The notes: a model not told the origin generated them from the letters alone. A stretch of 64,000 bases of DNA from Pectinophora gossypiella (GCF_024362695.1 NC_065417.1:4953001-5017000); one strand, 5' to 3'; numbered from the stretch's first letter, positions 1 through 11,095 are shown. Numbers and translations: made by a program.

Positions 1-17
1 AAAGTTATAGTAACTAT

Positions 18-245
18 CATCATCATTAATTTAAGAGCCACGCTCTTGTCGGTGTAGCATTCTCCATGCTACTTTTTTAGGGAAAAATGGGGCAGTGTTT
101 TCCCTCTTGCCTTCCGCCCCGCAGTACTTTATCAGACGCGAGTGGAATGGCGCCTAGAGTAGTCTATTTCAAAGCTGTACTAGGACACCTCTGTCCTCCG
201 CCTGACAGTTACTGCTGCCTTCTGTCAGGTCCTGCATTGCCGTAT
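18..245 (-). repeat. (TGA)n-tailed retroposon family A, copy 1
   Basis: Shares about 200 bp with 10540-10880. Read on the minus strand it ends in a small hairpin (AAGAGCGTGGCTCTT) and a TGA-triplet tail, like RTE-mobilised elements. An apparent 103-codon plus-strand frame across it is not conserved in the other copy. Confidence 0.7.
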
Positions 246-355
246 TGTTATAACCGTAACTGTATAATATCAATAAAAACATTCATTTCAGTCTCAGGCC
301 CCTGGTGCGTAGACATTAGTAAAAACGCTCGCTCGCTTAAAAACAAAAAAATGAA

Positions 356-695
356 TAACATAAGCTCACGATTAATCCCAATTATGCAATTGACGTAGTC
401 AAAGGTAAAGATGAACTAAGTGTCCACACCTCACCGAGCTTTCTGTTAAACCAACGTGATAGATGGTAAGCCGTATCGTCGCCTATAATGGTCGAGCCAA
501 CTGTGTTAGTGACAGATAAATTAATAACTCATTGGTGCAATTCCGGTACCGGAGTTCGATCCGGCGCACAGGCAAATACAACATTACTTCTAGTACTATT
601 CCGCACCCGCTGTATCGGAGAGATGGCACATGGTCCGACTAATTACGACCATTAGCATGACTTATTAAAATTGAAGATTTAGGTCATAAACCTTT
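356..695 (-). repeat. SINE family 4 copy (tRNA-like head on the right)
   Basis: Homologous to 35020-35320 and several shorter copies. The minus strand contains a B-box-like GGATCGAACTC and ends toward the left with GTGAGCTTATGTTATG. Confidence 0.65.
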
Positions 696-904
696 TACTT
701 TTTACTACTTGCAATTAATTTAACCTGGTGTTCTTAAAAAATTAAAACTTTTTTCATCGCCATCTTTTAATTTTTTTACGAGTCACTTGTCGCTCCTTTA
801 GCAGGTGTCAAAGTTGTAAAAGTGTTGGGTCGCACTTCGCGTATTCATTTATTATATTTACCGGAATGACCCAAAGTACTTCCGATATAAAAAAAAAACA
901 TATT

Positions 905-965
905 ATTGAGTAAGATTTGTGCTGTTTCTTCTTCTTCTTAACTCGTGTGGGTTGTAAGATCAATG
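905..965 (-). repeat. SINE family 1, 3' tail fragment
   Basis: Matches the CCACACGATAGAAGAAGAA end of the family 1 SINE in reverse orientation. Confidence 0.45.
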
Positions 966-984
966 ACCGACCTAAGTCTCTGCT

Positions 985-1365
985 GGTATACTGGAACTAG
1001 CGAAATAGCTAAAAAATACTATTATCTATGTAGTAGAATCCTTGCCTCTCACTTTGAGATCACAGGTTCGAATCCAGCACAGGTCTAAAGCAATGATTGT
1101 CGAATTTGTTTTCAAATTAATGTTTGGATCATAAATGATTATCACGTGCTCAGCGGTGAAGGAAAACATTGTGAGGAAACCCACAGTCCCGAGAAATGCA
1201 TTTTCGGAGGTATGTGACCTAACCTGTATTAGGCTGCTTTTCCCTTCGCGGGTTGGAAGGTCAGACAGGGCAGTCGCTTCTGTAAAAAACCGGACCTGTC
1301 AAATCTTCTGGTTAGGTAAGCGGACCCTGTGAAAAAACGGGACAATGCTAGGGAGATGATGAGTA
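985..1365 (+). repeat. SINE family 5, near full length, ending in ATGATGA
   Basis: B-box-like GGTTCGAATCC at about 1064, then a body with AGGAAACCCACAGTCCCGAG and GGTTGGAAGGTCAGACAGG, and a GGGAGATGATGA end. The 3' half recurs at 53300-53465. It resembles a widespread lepidopteran SINE. Confidence 0.7.
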
Positions 1366-1434
1366 CTTATTATCTATGTAAGTATGCAAAACCATGTTTA
1401 AATCATAAATAGTTGATATCACGTGGTTACTAGA

Positions 1435-1700
1435 ATTTGTGCCCGGTTAATGGCAATAGGGTCGTCCTCTAATACATGGGACTTAAACTTACCTGGCGAG
1501 GAGTATGTGCATACACTATGTTATGTGTATAGGACGGATGACGTATGCGCACAACAGAAAAAAGCACATCAGGATTAACTGAACAAACGCACATAAAAAT
1601 GACTCAGGTACTTACGTAGAACATAGCTGGCAAGGAATGGGTGTATATTCCGTACACTTCTGCCCACACCTTTCGGGTTACAAACATGATGCTATATACT
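1435..1700 (+). repeat. Interspersed repeat with GGGACTTAAAC ... AGCTGGCGAGG
   Basis: Two partial units (about 1470-1560 and 1610-1695) match 10975-11090 and 53200-53300. The class is unknown. Confidence 0.5.
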
Positions 1701-1725
1701 TAGGTCAATATGGCTACCAGTAGTG

Positions 1726-1871
1726 TACGGTCACGAGTACTAACATGTATACACTTTGAAACCATGTCATAATAACTTTTTTGACAAATTAAACCATAAG
1801 TCTCATTAAATGTCAAATATGATAGTGCGACAGGGTACTAAAGTGGGTACATGATATTGCTCGTGACTGTA
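1726..1871 (-). mobile_element. MITE family 5 (TA-flanked, about 145 bp)
   Basis: Ends TACGGTCACGAG and CTCGTGACTGTA form inverted termini, and the core has GACATTTAG/TTGTCA motifs shared with copies at 24294, 28386, 34325, 43205 and 47176. TA flanks and CAGTCA termini suggest a Tc1/mariner-derived element. Confidence 0.75.
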
Positions 1872-2020
1872 CATACGACATTGGTACTTCCCATCGTGAG
1901 AGTAATAACGAGCTTGAACCTACTATGTATGTGAAAACCTATCTTGTTTAAAATATGAAACACTTTTCTAAAACAAATTTCAGCTGTTTGGCGCAACTAA
2001 CCCAGTTTCACATGACTTTA

Positions 2021-2090
2021 CATACAGGCCGTTGGTGACACCACACTGAATACCGAGGGGAGTGATTCAGCTCATAGTTCTGATTAAATA
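2021..2090 (+). mobile_element. MITE family 4, degenerate half copy
   Basis: Retains GTGACACC, GAATACCGAGGGGAGTGATT and the following segment of the family 4 palindromic MITE. Confidence 0.45.
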
Positions 2091-2134
2091 TATTTTGTTT
2101 TGTTTTCAATTCTGTAACTTGTGAATAGTATAGT

Positions 2135-2582
2135 AGGCTGAGCTGAAGGCCATCTACGGGGTCCACAGGTGGCGGATTGTGGAACGGCCATCAGATATGA
2201 TGGTTAGCTGCGAATATAAAAATAAGCAGTCTCCGACCAAACAGCGACAGGATTAGCAGAACGTAGTGGGTAGCTCACTGGGACGGGCTAACCTATAAAA
2301 TGCTACTTAGGTTCTATGACGATCTTGTGACGTAGCGAGTAGGCGCCGCTATTTCAAAAGCGCACCCCTGATGCCGGGCAGCAGCGGTATCGTTACTGGT
2401 TGAAATGGATTCTGGTAGGTCTCTAGCTAGGACGTCACCGATTGAGAAATTGGTCGGTGTACTGCGGAACGGAAGGCGATTGGGGCAACCACCGTTCTAC
2501 ACGCCGTATCTATGGAGTAATGAAGGCGATTACTCCACCGACAAGAGCGCAGCTCTTAAATAAAGAGAGAGAGAGAGAGAAC
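2135..2582 (+). repeat. Retroposon-like repeat ending in (GA)n
   Basis: GC-richer than its flanks. Its end has the same GACAAGAGCGCAGCTCTTAAA hairpin type as family A but is followed by a GA dinucleotide run instead of TGA. Probably the 3' end of a non-LTR element; no coding region was recognised. Confidence 0.45.
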
Positions 2583-2589
2583 TTGTGAG

Positions 2590-2975
2590 TAAAAATTCCA
2601 CTTGATATTAACTCACTCTCATTCATACATTCATTCATATGCTCTTAATCATTCTTATTCGGTGCGGCGTCACTTACACCCTGTACAAGTACGTACGTAC
2701 GTACGTAGTAAGTACGTACCCGTACAGGTAGCCGTACAAGTACGTATGGGTGTTATTAGTGACAACGTTACGAAAACTCTGGGAATGATTCAGACCATGA
2801 TTCTGAGTTCATATAAAGTGGAATTTCCTGTCAGAGTATTCGTGAAAATTTTAGTTTTTATGAAATTATTTTTAGTTCCATACTTTTGCTATGGATAACT
2901 CCACTTGATATTAACTCAGAATCATGGTCTGAATCATCCCTAAAGTTTTTATTACGGTGTCACTAACACACTGTA
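2590..2975 (+). mobile_element. MITE family 4: partial copy plus full copy
   Basis: A half element (2590-2692) is followed by an ACGT-rich run and a full palindromic copy (about 2747-2975). Arms contain GATTCAGACCATGATTCTGAG and its complement; the outer end is CACTGTATA. Confidence 0.75.
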
Positions 2976-4569
2976 TAGAATTTTCTTTATAAAGCCTTGA
3001 ATGTTCACTAGCATGACATAATTTCGTTCTCTTGAGCTCAAAACAGACGTTAAGTTGATGGGGCTCAGGTGGAAATACTTCCGATAAAAGCTAAAATGGT
3101 TTCATAAGGTCGCATCAAATTGACTGTACCATGTAGATTGAAAGTTATAACGGTAGGAAGCCTTGTGTCTTTGGATTTCGACTAATCGGGTTGAATTTAG
3201 TAAGTAATAAGGGAAAATAAAGAAGAGTAAAGGTTTTCTTTTTTTAATAAACACGACGCAACAACTGAACATTTTTTTTTTATGCAGCGTGGATAAATCG
3301 AGCATTTTAAATGGAACAAATAGGGACGCTTAAGATTATTTCACAGAAGAATTACATGATATAACTTTAGTCTATAGGAAAAAAATCGGGAGCAATATAT
3401 AATAAATTACCTGATTTTAAAGACTGGTTAATTGAAAAACGTTATTAGGATCTCAATGATTTTTTAAATAAATAAGGCTATATTTTGTTATCTATCTATA
3501 TTTGTGAATGTTGTTTTTCTTTCCTTTATTTTTTCTTTTTACTATTTACAAATAGTATAATGTTAGTAATATCTGTAAAAATAGACTTTGGTGGGATTTA
3601 GACATCTATTTTTTTCTTCTTCTGTCGTGTGGGTTGTGAGGTGACCTCATCAACCCACATTAGTCATAAGATTATTTTTTTATACAAAATATACCATAAT
3701 TCATACTATAAGTGATTCGTATTGCCTTGTGTTGTGTTGTCACAAGGTTGTCTGGAAGAAATCGCTTTAAGCAATAAGGCTGCTATTTGCCATGTCCCTT
3801 GTTAAGAGTCTTTTGTAAATATGTACTTAATTATAACAATAATAATTCTTTACTTACGGACAATGAATTGTACGTCTGTCGATTACCCGTCCCTTTCTTT
3901 ATCGGCGAATAAAGAAAATTAGGAGGTGTCTGCAGTAATCGGAGACACTAATTTATTCACCAAGTAACTTATTAATAATTTCATACTAATCGCCACTATT
4001 AAAAAAACACCTAAGTATCCTGTAAATGCGTTGTGAATTTGTGTGCAATAAAGTGTTTTATTATTAATATTAGTCCCTATACGTGTGCGATTCAACGCTC
4101 TATTGAACTAGGGTTCAACCAAGGTTGCTGAGGTTAGTAATTCACCTCACACCCTACACGAGAGAAAAAAAAGCTCAAATTATGTAAGCCATTGAAAAAA
4201 TAACAAATCTGTTCAGCTGTTTATCCGTGAAAGTAGGACAAACAAATTACAAGCACATTTTTTTCACTTTCTAAAAATTCGTTGTACATTTTATTTATTG
4301 AGTGGTATAAGATAATTATGTAAGTACATATCTGTCTTGTTTCTGTCAATTAGTGTCCTGTGTTGTCATTCATAGATAAAAACATGAAAATGGTAATGTT
4401 TGAATAATGTTAAACATTGTTTTTATTTATTTTTTGTTCTTTTGCTTTTAGCGTCATCCTTGTACCGTGAAAACAACGAATGTGTTTTATTAATATGCAT
4501 CACTTAAATGATTTTCTGTCACCATACAATTCACCATATCCATCTTAGGAATTTGTAAGTAGGTAATTA
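2976..4569. other. AT-rich intergenic stretch with small repeat fragments
   Basis: No gene seen. Fragments: SINE 1 tail (minus, 3615-3665), LINE 3' UTR piece with CTGGAAGAAATCGCTTTAAG (3740-3790), a MITE 6 end (3900-3960) and a SINE 1 tail (plus, 4105-4165). The rest is not recognised. Confidence 0.5.
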
Positions 4570-4896
4570 TATTCTTCTGTCATGTGGGTTGTGAGGTGGA
4601 TTACCAACCCCATTAACCCCGGTGTCAGGGTTACTATTGAGCCGCCAAAGGCCTCTGACATGGCTCATGTAACGACTACTAACTTACATCAGTAGGTAGT
4701 AACCGGGACCAGCGGCTCTTCGTGCCTTCCGAAGCACGGATATTCTTTCTTTCAGACAATCAGGTGATCAGTCTATAATGTCCTATAACCAAACTAGGGA
4801 TCACAACGTGATTTTTTTTGTTTTTTTTTGTGGATTTAAATCTCGGTGAGGACACATCACGAGCCCCACGCTCCAATCACTGGACCACGGAGGCCT
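4570..4896 (-). repeat. SINE family 1, full-length copy
   Basis: tRNA-derived SINE. On the minus strand the head is GGCCTCCGTGGTCCAGTGAT (A box), then a B box, a body with the CTTCGGAAGGCACG hairpin, and the tail CCACATGACAGAAGAAT. Confidence 0.8.
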
Positions 4897-5039
4897 AAAA
4901 GTAACCCTAAAGAAAAATAAGGTACCCACTTACTGATTTCTAGATATGTAATCGTAGGGCTGGGTGTGCTGATATCTTTTCCATTTGTATGTCACACTTT
5001 TTAACATAATAACATAAACAGCCTATTATTTGTCCTACT

Positions 5040-5270
5040 CCTGGGTACAGGCCTCTGTGACCGACATACGAGGTACTATATAAGATAGGGCATGTCAAAC
5101 ATAAACAAACCATTTTGGTATTACGTGACAAAAATAGGAAAGTCTCAATTCAATATATACCTCCCCTGGTCGAGTGGGTAATATTTATCAAATCAAATAA
5201 ACATACTTTATTGCACATAACTAAATTTCTACAATCAGACATAACACATGAATACAGTACAATTTTCAGT
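5040..5270 (+). repeat. Compound repeat duplicated at 23836-24090
   Basis: Both copies share GACATACGAGGT-type sequence, ACATAAACAAACC, ATTACGTGAC and a TACTTTATTGCACA block that resembles the reverse-oriented 3' end of a LINE. The two copies are clearly diverged. Confidence 0.6.
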
Positions 5271-5337
5271 ACTTATTTTTTTTAAACTAATAGCTAATAG
5301 GTATAAATCTCGTGTAAAAAATAGGATCATGTTCGTA

Positions 5338-5573
5338 GCATACTCCACCGCTGCAGTTTGGTGGAGCTGTTTCACAGCTAAGAGCAGCAATAGCTTAACG
5401 TGCCCGGAATCATCTTACTTTTCCGGACAATCAGATGATTCAAGCCTGCTATGTCCTTACTAAACAAAGGACAGTCTTATATAGGGATTTCGACAATGTC
5501 CTCATCGAGAATCGAACCCAGGCGTCCAGATCGTGCGCCCAACGCTCTATCCACTAAACCACAGAGGCTGTCA
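5338..5573 (-). repeat. SINE family 2 copy, 3'-truncated
   Basis: tRNA-derived. Minus-strand head with CCTCTGTGGTTTAGTGGATA and GGGTTCGATTCTCG B box; the 3' GTGCCCAGCAGTGGGA segment is missing. Confidence 0.75.
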
Positions 5574-6490
5574 ACTACATCACTATTATTTGTCTTCATT
5601 TTGCAATCTGTAAAGTATAGGCACCTACCATACTGTACTAGTGAACGTGTAAAAGTATTTGAACCTTTGATGCCTGTTAGTACTGTCTAAAGGTATATAA
5701 TAATATAAATATTAATGTGTAGTAGTTTTAAGTTCTTGTGATATGAATATTATTTGTAACGCAATGGATATATATCTGTAATGTTGCAAATGTAAGTGTA
5801 ATAAATACATAAATAAATAAATACCATACCATACCATACCCACATAGTGAACGAGTGCCCTCTGCACCGGTTCCCAGGTGGTATAGCCGAACTGCATTGT
5901 GTGACGGATGCAGCGGAGACTTGGTTAGGGGAGCTTAAGCTGGATATTTGATCCAAGCAGGATATTTGTGTGCCATACGCAATAATAATAATAATAAATA
6001 AATACTGCTTTGTTTTCAGACAATTTATTTGTCATAATGGAAGAGAGGGTCCTTCAAATACAGGCTATGTCGCTTAAATGGAGACCCCAATCCACCAGTA
6101 TAGTTAAGGCTTTATTGTAAAAGAAAATAAACATTTTTATACATACACACACACTGACCTATTTGGCTAAAGCGATGACTAAATACAGACAAAGGGATTG
6201 TGTGTGTCCAAGGAAACAGGCTTCAAAATCTGTCTAATACATACATACATAAACTCACGCCTGTTCCCACTGGGATAAGCAGAGACTATGGAATTCCATT
6301 TGCTTCGATCCTGACGTACTTACTTCTCTTGCTTCCTCCACATTCATCAATCGTTTCATACACGCACGCCGGTTCAGAGTAGATCGTACCGAAACTATTT
6401 TAAGAATATTTCCGATTGGTCCAATGTACCTGCTTCAAGAACATTTTCTAAATATTTTTAATTAAATTTTTTCATATCAGAATAATTTAT
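5574..6490. other. Intergenic stretch with Bm1-like SINE fragment
   Basis: A Bm1-like SINE in reverse orientation lies at about 6243-6395 (AAACTCACGCCTG ... GGTTCAGAGTAGATCGTACC). Simple repeats occur at 5805-5840 (ATAA, CATAC) and 5980-6003 (ATA). Nothing else is recognised. Confidence 0.5.
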
Positions 6491-6519
6491 TCAACAATTA
6501 AAAACAAAACAAACACATC

Positions 6520-6753
6520 TTATAAATAAAACACCTCCTCCAATGCGTCACACCGAGGCAAGGTGCCCAACAGGCTGGCAGCATTACCCCTCTGAATCGC
6601 CAGGCTAATTCTCTGACAGAAATAACTACCAGCCCTAGCATCTCCCGAAGCCCCAATAAGACGCATTGAGAGATCCTTAACAAATATTTTTGCTTCTGAA
6701 TATTTTTTCATATTGTCAATTTCTCCAAATTCGTTGCCAGAGCGTTCTGCCAA
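6520..6753 (-). pseudogene. Possible C-terminal remnant of a retroelement ORF
   Basis: A 77-codon frame includes SGDARAGSYFCQRISLAIQR and GNAASLLGTLP, which look protein-like and resemble tails I associate with lepidopteran transposable-element polyproteins. There is no start context, no upstream continuation and no splice support. It could be a chance frame or a relic exon. Confidence 0.3.
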
Positions 6754-6759
6754 TATTCA

Positions 6760-7332
6760 TAAGCAAGTACTAGCTTATGTACTCATTTTCATCCAAATCC
6801 CATATAAACAAAATATGACTTACCATTAAGAGTATAATTTATAGTTAATTATCCAGCATTATGCTTCATTATGTTGCTTATGAGGTCGTAAAGGTCTCTT
6901 GGGTCATAATGGACAGCTCCTGTGAAGGTAACTAAGTAATCAATTTATTTATTTGTTAATATTCCCTTGAGGGTATTAAAGGACATATAACTTAGACCTA
7001 CAACTTCTCTCTTCACGGACTGAATAAAGGTCGAAACAAACATTTCGAGGCAGGTAACATGGTATAAACCAGCTATGCTCAATCCTATGACAAGCCGCCA
7101 TTGCTAGCCGTTTCATGACGTAAGTGTTACCCCTGTGTTACCATTAAATCGGTATCTCCAACATTGCAAGGACGTAAATTTTATTATTGAAAATTAAGTG
7201 AATTACTGACTAATGTATTTAACCACTATTACTTAACACATATTATAAAATATAAAAATCATCAAAACTGTAAGTAAATCTTTTACTAAAAGTTCAAATT
7301 CTCTCAATAGTTTCAAAACTAGGTATTTTTTT
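6760..7332. other. Unassigned intergenic sequence
   Basis: AT-rich, no gene or clear repeat recognised. Confidence 0.4.
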
Positions 7333-7499
7333 TAAGGTGATTTTGACGTGAATTGTAGATTTGCTGCAGATGGCATTAACTACTTGGCTGGACGAATGGG
7401 GAGCGCTGAAGGCTCTCACCCGGTACAACGTTTAAGACAACAGGCCTGAGGGTGCCCAGTTGGTCGCGAACCTCGGCTCAGGGCGTCGTCTGAGAGGAA
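7333..7499 (-). repeat. Retroposon R7, 3' part
   Basis: Matches the 52028-52415 copy: ATTAACTACTTGGC, GAAGGCTCTCACCCGGTACA, CTCAGGGCGTCGTCTGAGAG. Read on the minus strand the family ends in GTCACGTC followed by poly(A). Confidence 0.7.
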
Positions 7500-7814
7500 G
7501 CGCCACCAAAACCGCATGACATGGCTCATATACGTATAACGATTACGAACTTCGATAAGGGCTTTTAGTAGTGTCCAACATGGCCAGTCGAGCCAAACCC
7601 AAACAAATCTATTAGTAATATAAGTTTGAAGTACAGCTTCGTCAACAATTCCCGTATTTCCGGATGTGACGTCATCAATGAATAAATGCCCACTTGCTAG
7701 CAGCGTATGCAATTCGGAAACCGGAGAACAGATTAATTTGTTATTGCGAATTTGTAATTATTTCCCCAATATTGTAGTTTTGCTAGCTTTGCAGTAATTA
7801 AATAAATTGAATGT

Positions 7815-7925
7815 GCTTGTCGCTATGCAGTGGTTGAGCAGCGTGGTGGTGTATGTACCATCCCCGTCCCTATTGATTGACTTGTGCCCAGCAGTGGGAC
7901 TTAGGCTGGTGGATTGTAGGTAGAT
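7815..7925 (+). repeat. SINE family 2, 3' tail
   Basis: GAGCAGCGTGGTGG and TGTGCCCAGCAGTGGGACTT mark the conserved 3' domain. Confidence 0.6.
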
Positions 7926-8744
7926 TGATAGATTGTAGTTACATATGCCGTTTATGTGATATAAGATAAACAAAACAATAAACGCAGACGGAATTACGGA
8001 ATACACTAATAAAATAGTTTTTAATATGTTTTCCAACTTTCTCCATCATAATAATAGCTTAATCAAGTTAGAAGGACAATTATAAGGTCAATCTTATAAT
8101 AGCTTTATCAGGAACTACGAATACTTGGAAGCGATGTAATAAGGCAATATAATGATCGTATTCAGCTTAAATATCCGGTTATATTCGGTTCATTCCGGTT
8201 ACAGTGATTTCAAACGAAAATATTTATTTAAATTATAAGTTATAACATTTTGAATTCGACTGGAATATTGCTATTAGCTGACTAGTTCAGTTCCTAAATT
8301 ATATGTGACCTAAATTAGTAATTTAAATAATAATATAATTTTACTTTTATCTTATTGTATCTTATTTTTTTTACTAGTAATGTAAATTGAAATCCTAATT
8401 ATGTACTATGTGTTTGAGTCTGAGAATAAATATTACTAATATTTTAATTATAAACTCCGGCACTGCTTATAAAATAAGTACCTTAAAATTCTGTTCCACA
8501 AACTGAATATTTCGTTCGAATAAAATAAATGTATCCAGAAACTCGGCAGGCTTAGATTGGTTTATAATTCAATTAATGGTTTTCTGGTTCTCGTGAGATG
8601 GGTTAACTAGATTGCGCCTGCGAATCTTCAAATTCGACCGCTTCGAACATCAATCTTGTTGGTTACATTAATGTGTTTTTGCTTTTATTATAATATTAGG
8701 CACGTATCATAAATTATGAATTAGTAAGGCACACGTGGGTAACC
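7926..8744. other. Unassigned AT-rich sequence
   Basis: No gene or repeat recognised. Confidence 0.4.
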
Positions 8745-9129
8745 GAATGCCGTTGCTTAGGAACGGTACTGAAAAGTGTCGGCTTCCAAAGTACGTAATA
8801 TCCCGACGACCCGATTACTCTAGCCATAGAGGCAGCCAATCAGCTCGCGACACCAAACACTTCAGGACTCCGATACTGATCCCGCCGGCGTGGTGGACGA
8901 TTTACGTCAATCAGCGCTTCGCTATCGACCCACTAGGGTCGATTAATTCTTTCAAATATTTTTCCCCTCAAACGACGCCCTGAGCCGACGTTCGCGCCCA
9001 ACTGGGCACCCTCAGGCCTGTTGTCTTAAACGTTGTAATGGGTGAGAGCCTTCAGCGATCCCCATTTGTCCGGCCAAGTAGTTAATGCCGTCTGCGGCAA
9101 ATCTACAATAAGTCACGTCAAAAAAAAAT
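8745..9129 (+). repeat. Retroposon R7, long copy with poly(A) tail
   Basis: Runs from CCAAAGTACGTAATATCCCG through CCAATCAGCTCGCGACACC and GAGGTTCGCG-type sequence to AAGTCACGTC and A8. Other copies: 18025, 22635, 30100 and 58165 (plus); 7333, 41530, 52028, 59055 and 59919 (minus). No coding capacity or pol III boxes were recognised with confidence, so the class is open. Confidence 0.7.
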
Positions 9130-9372
9130 GCCGTTGCCATGCGAATTCCGAAACAAGTCTACAATATATCATGTCAAAAAGAAGTATTCTGTTTACAAAC
9201 TATAAACTTACGTTTGAATTTTTATCCGACTATTTACAGCGAAACCAAAAGGAATTAGTTATGAAGACAAATCTGTACAGCGCCATCTGTATATTTTTTA
9301 AGGCAACGTCGTCTGGAAAGTCCCTCATTCGTTATTATGGTCCGGGTAGCATAAAAAAAAATACCTTTATAT

Positions 9373-9536
9373 TAAAATACCGCGTCGGACGACGCTCAGT
9401 GGGTAGGCCCGCTACAAGGTGGACCGACGATCTGGTGAAGGTCGCGGGAAGCCGCTGGATGCGGGCAGCGCAGGACCGATCGTCGTGGAGATCCTTGGGG
9501 GAGGCCTATGCCCAGCAGTGGGCGTCATACGGCTGA
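9373..9536 (+). pseudogene. RTE-type non-LTR retrotransposon, C-terminal end
   Basis: Encodes GRPATRWTDDLVKVAGSRW, then AAQDRSSWRSLGEAYAQQWAS and a stop inside TGATGATGATGA. This is the characteristic end of RTE-clade reverse transcriptases: W-DD, then R-x-x-W-R-x-L-G-E-A-Y, then a triplet tail. Only about 50 codons remain; the frame upstream is retroposon R7. Confidence 0.8.
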
Positions 9537-9594
9537 TGATGATGATCAAAATACCTGATTTGATGATGTTCTTAACATTTTTTTTTATATTACA

Positions 9595-9735
9595 TATTTT
9601 TTTCGGCTTTACATGTTGTGAAAAGCTGCAGAATTTTAGGCGGATGAGACGTTCGTTATGTAAAAAATGACGATTCAAAGTGTAACTATGTTACCTACTG
9701 AATAAAGATATTTTTGAATTTAAATTTGAATTCAG
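9595..9735 (+). repeat. LINE 3' UTR repeat X
   Basis: GTTGTGAAAAGCTGCAG, GGCGGATGAGACGTTCGTTA and AATAAAGATATTTTTGAATT, repeated at 63770-63895 (plus) and 39053-39235 and 52535-52700 (minus). Every copy has only the 3' end, as expected of truncated LINE insertions. Confidence 0.7.
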
Positions 9736-9835
9736 TAAGTTTAAGTACCTATTTTTTCAATAGGTACTTGAACACCAAAAATTAAAAATAGTTCTTTTCA
9801 CTTTATTTTTTTACTTTTTGCATACTTATGCAGTC

Positions 9836-10137
9836 ATCATCATCATCATCACCAGCCCATTAACGTCCCCACTGCTGGGGCACGGGCCTTCCCTATGGAT
9901 GGATAGGGAGATCGGGCATTAAACCACCACGCGGGCCCAGCGCGGATTGGTGGTTATTAACAACTGCTAATGCAGCCGGGACCAACGGATTAACGTGCCT
10001 TCCGAAGCACGGAGGAGCTCGAGATGAAAACTTTTTTTTCGTGGTCACCCATCCTGTGACCGGCCTTTGCGAAAGTTGCTTAACTTCAACAATCGCAGAC
10101 CGAGCGCGTTTACCGCTGCGCCACCGAGCTCCTTACC
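9836..10137 (-). repeat. Chimeric tRNA/5S-like SINE (family 3), full copy
   Basis: On the minus strand: tRNA A-box-like GGTGGCGCAGCGGTAAACGC, then a 5S rRNA-like part (GAAGTTAAGCAAC, 20-nt gap, GGATGGGTGACC), then a body with the CTTCGGAAGGCACG hairpin, TGCCCCAGCAGTGGGG and a TGA tail. Confidence 0.8.
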
Positions 10138-10199
10138 GCACCTCACTTATGCAGTAGTTTTTAGTTTTTGGAGTTAATGGCATCTGAGATAAGTTAACT

Positions 10200-10430
10200 T
10201 AAGTTCAGCTTGAAATTAATTATAACCGACTTCAAAAGGAAGTTTGTTTTGACTCGACTTCCGACCCGTCTTTGAGGTAAGTAACGTGGTAGTTTGAGTT
10301 GTCAGCATTACCATTCACTGTCGAAGAATAATGACTGCATGCCAAATAGATCAATTTTACATGATTGTCCGTCCTTCCGTCGAAATTAAACCAACGTTTC
10401 ATGGAAAACCCGTCTATTATGAGCATTGAT
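10200..10430. repeat. Possible repeat beginning AACCGACTTCAAAA
   Basis: AACCGACTTCAAAAGGAAG is a motif I associate with a common lepidopteran interspersed repeat. No second copy was found in this window, so this is tentative. Confidence 0.3.
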
Positions 10431-10539
10431 TCACAAGATTCTATGACAGTAGGTCAAGCTAGGAATCTTTGAGGAATTTGCAATGTAGAGTTGCCCGAAG
10501 TCGAGCATTCGAAAAGTAAAACTTGGCGATTGGTGAGAT

Positions 10540-10880
10540 CATCATCATCAATTTAAGAGCCACGCTCTTGTCGGTGCAGCATTTTCCATGCTACTTTTTT
10601 AGGGAAAAATAGGGCAGTGGTTTCCCTCTTGCCTTCCACCCCGCAGTACTCTGTCTGACGCAAGTGCGATGGCCTCCAGAGTAGTCTATTACAAAGCCAT
10701 ACTAGGACTCCTGTGCTCCGCCTCTGAATAGTACTGACACTTACTGCTGCCCTCTGCCAGGTTCCAGGTTACAGTCCCTGTGACTTGCCCCTTCCGTCCT
10801 GCATTGCCGTACCGATGACTCCCATCTTTGCCTCTGCAACCGTTGAGGTTTTCACCCGCATCCCCGGGCAAGGGAGAACG
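10540..10880 (-). repeat. (TGA)n-tailed retroposon family A, longest copy
   Basis: Extends copy 1 by about 100 bp of GC-rich body. Short pieces also occur at 12457-12510 (minus) and 35720-35785 (plus). On the minus strand the end is GACAAGAGCGTGGCTCTTAA followed by TTGATGATGATG. Confidence 0.7.
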
Positions 10881-10974
10881 TAGAAACGTTCTTAGGTTAA
10901 GTTAGGGGTCTACGTAATTGGTGGGATATAATACAAAATTTTCTTTGTGGGTGTAATACAAAGACACTGCATCG

Positions 10975-11095
10975 ACAACACCACTACATCTGCTACATGA
11001 GACTTAAACATAGCTGGCGAGGAGTGGGTGGATATACTATATATACCTCTACGTACCCCTTCGGGGATACAATCCGTCTAGAGATTGCAAAATAT
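10975..11095 (+). repeat. Interspersed repeat with GAGACTTAAACATAGCTGGC
   Basis: Matches 1470-1695 and 53200-53300, including the CCCCTTCGGGGATAC end. Confidence 0.5.

Noticed and set aside
87..398. 103-codon plus-strand frame
   Set aside because: It lies across a retroposon copy and is not conserved in the second copy at 10540.
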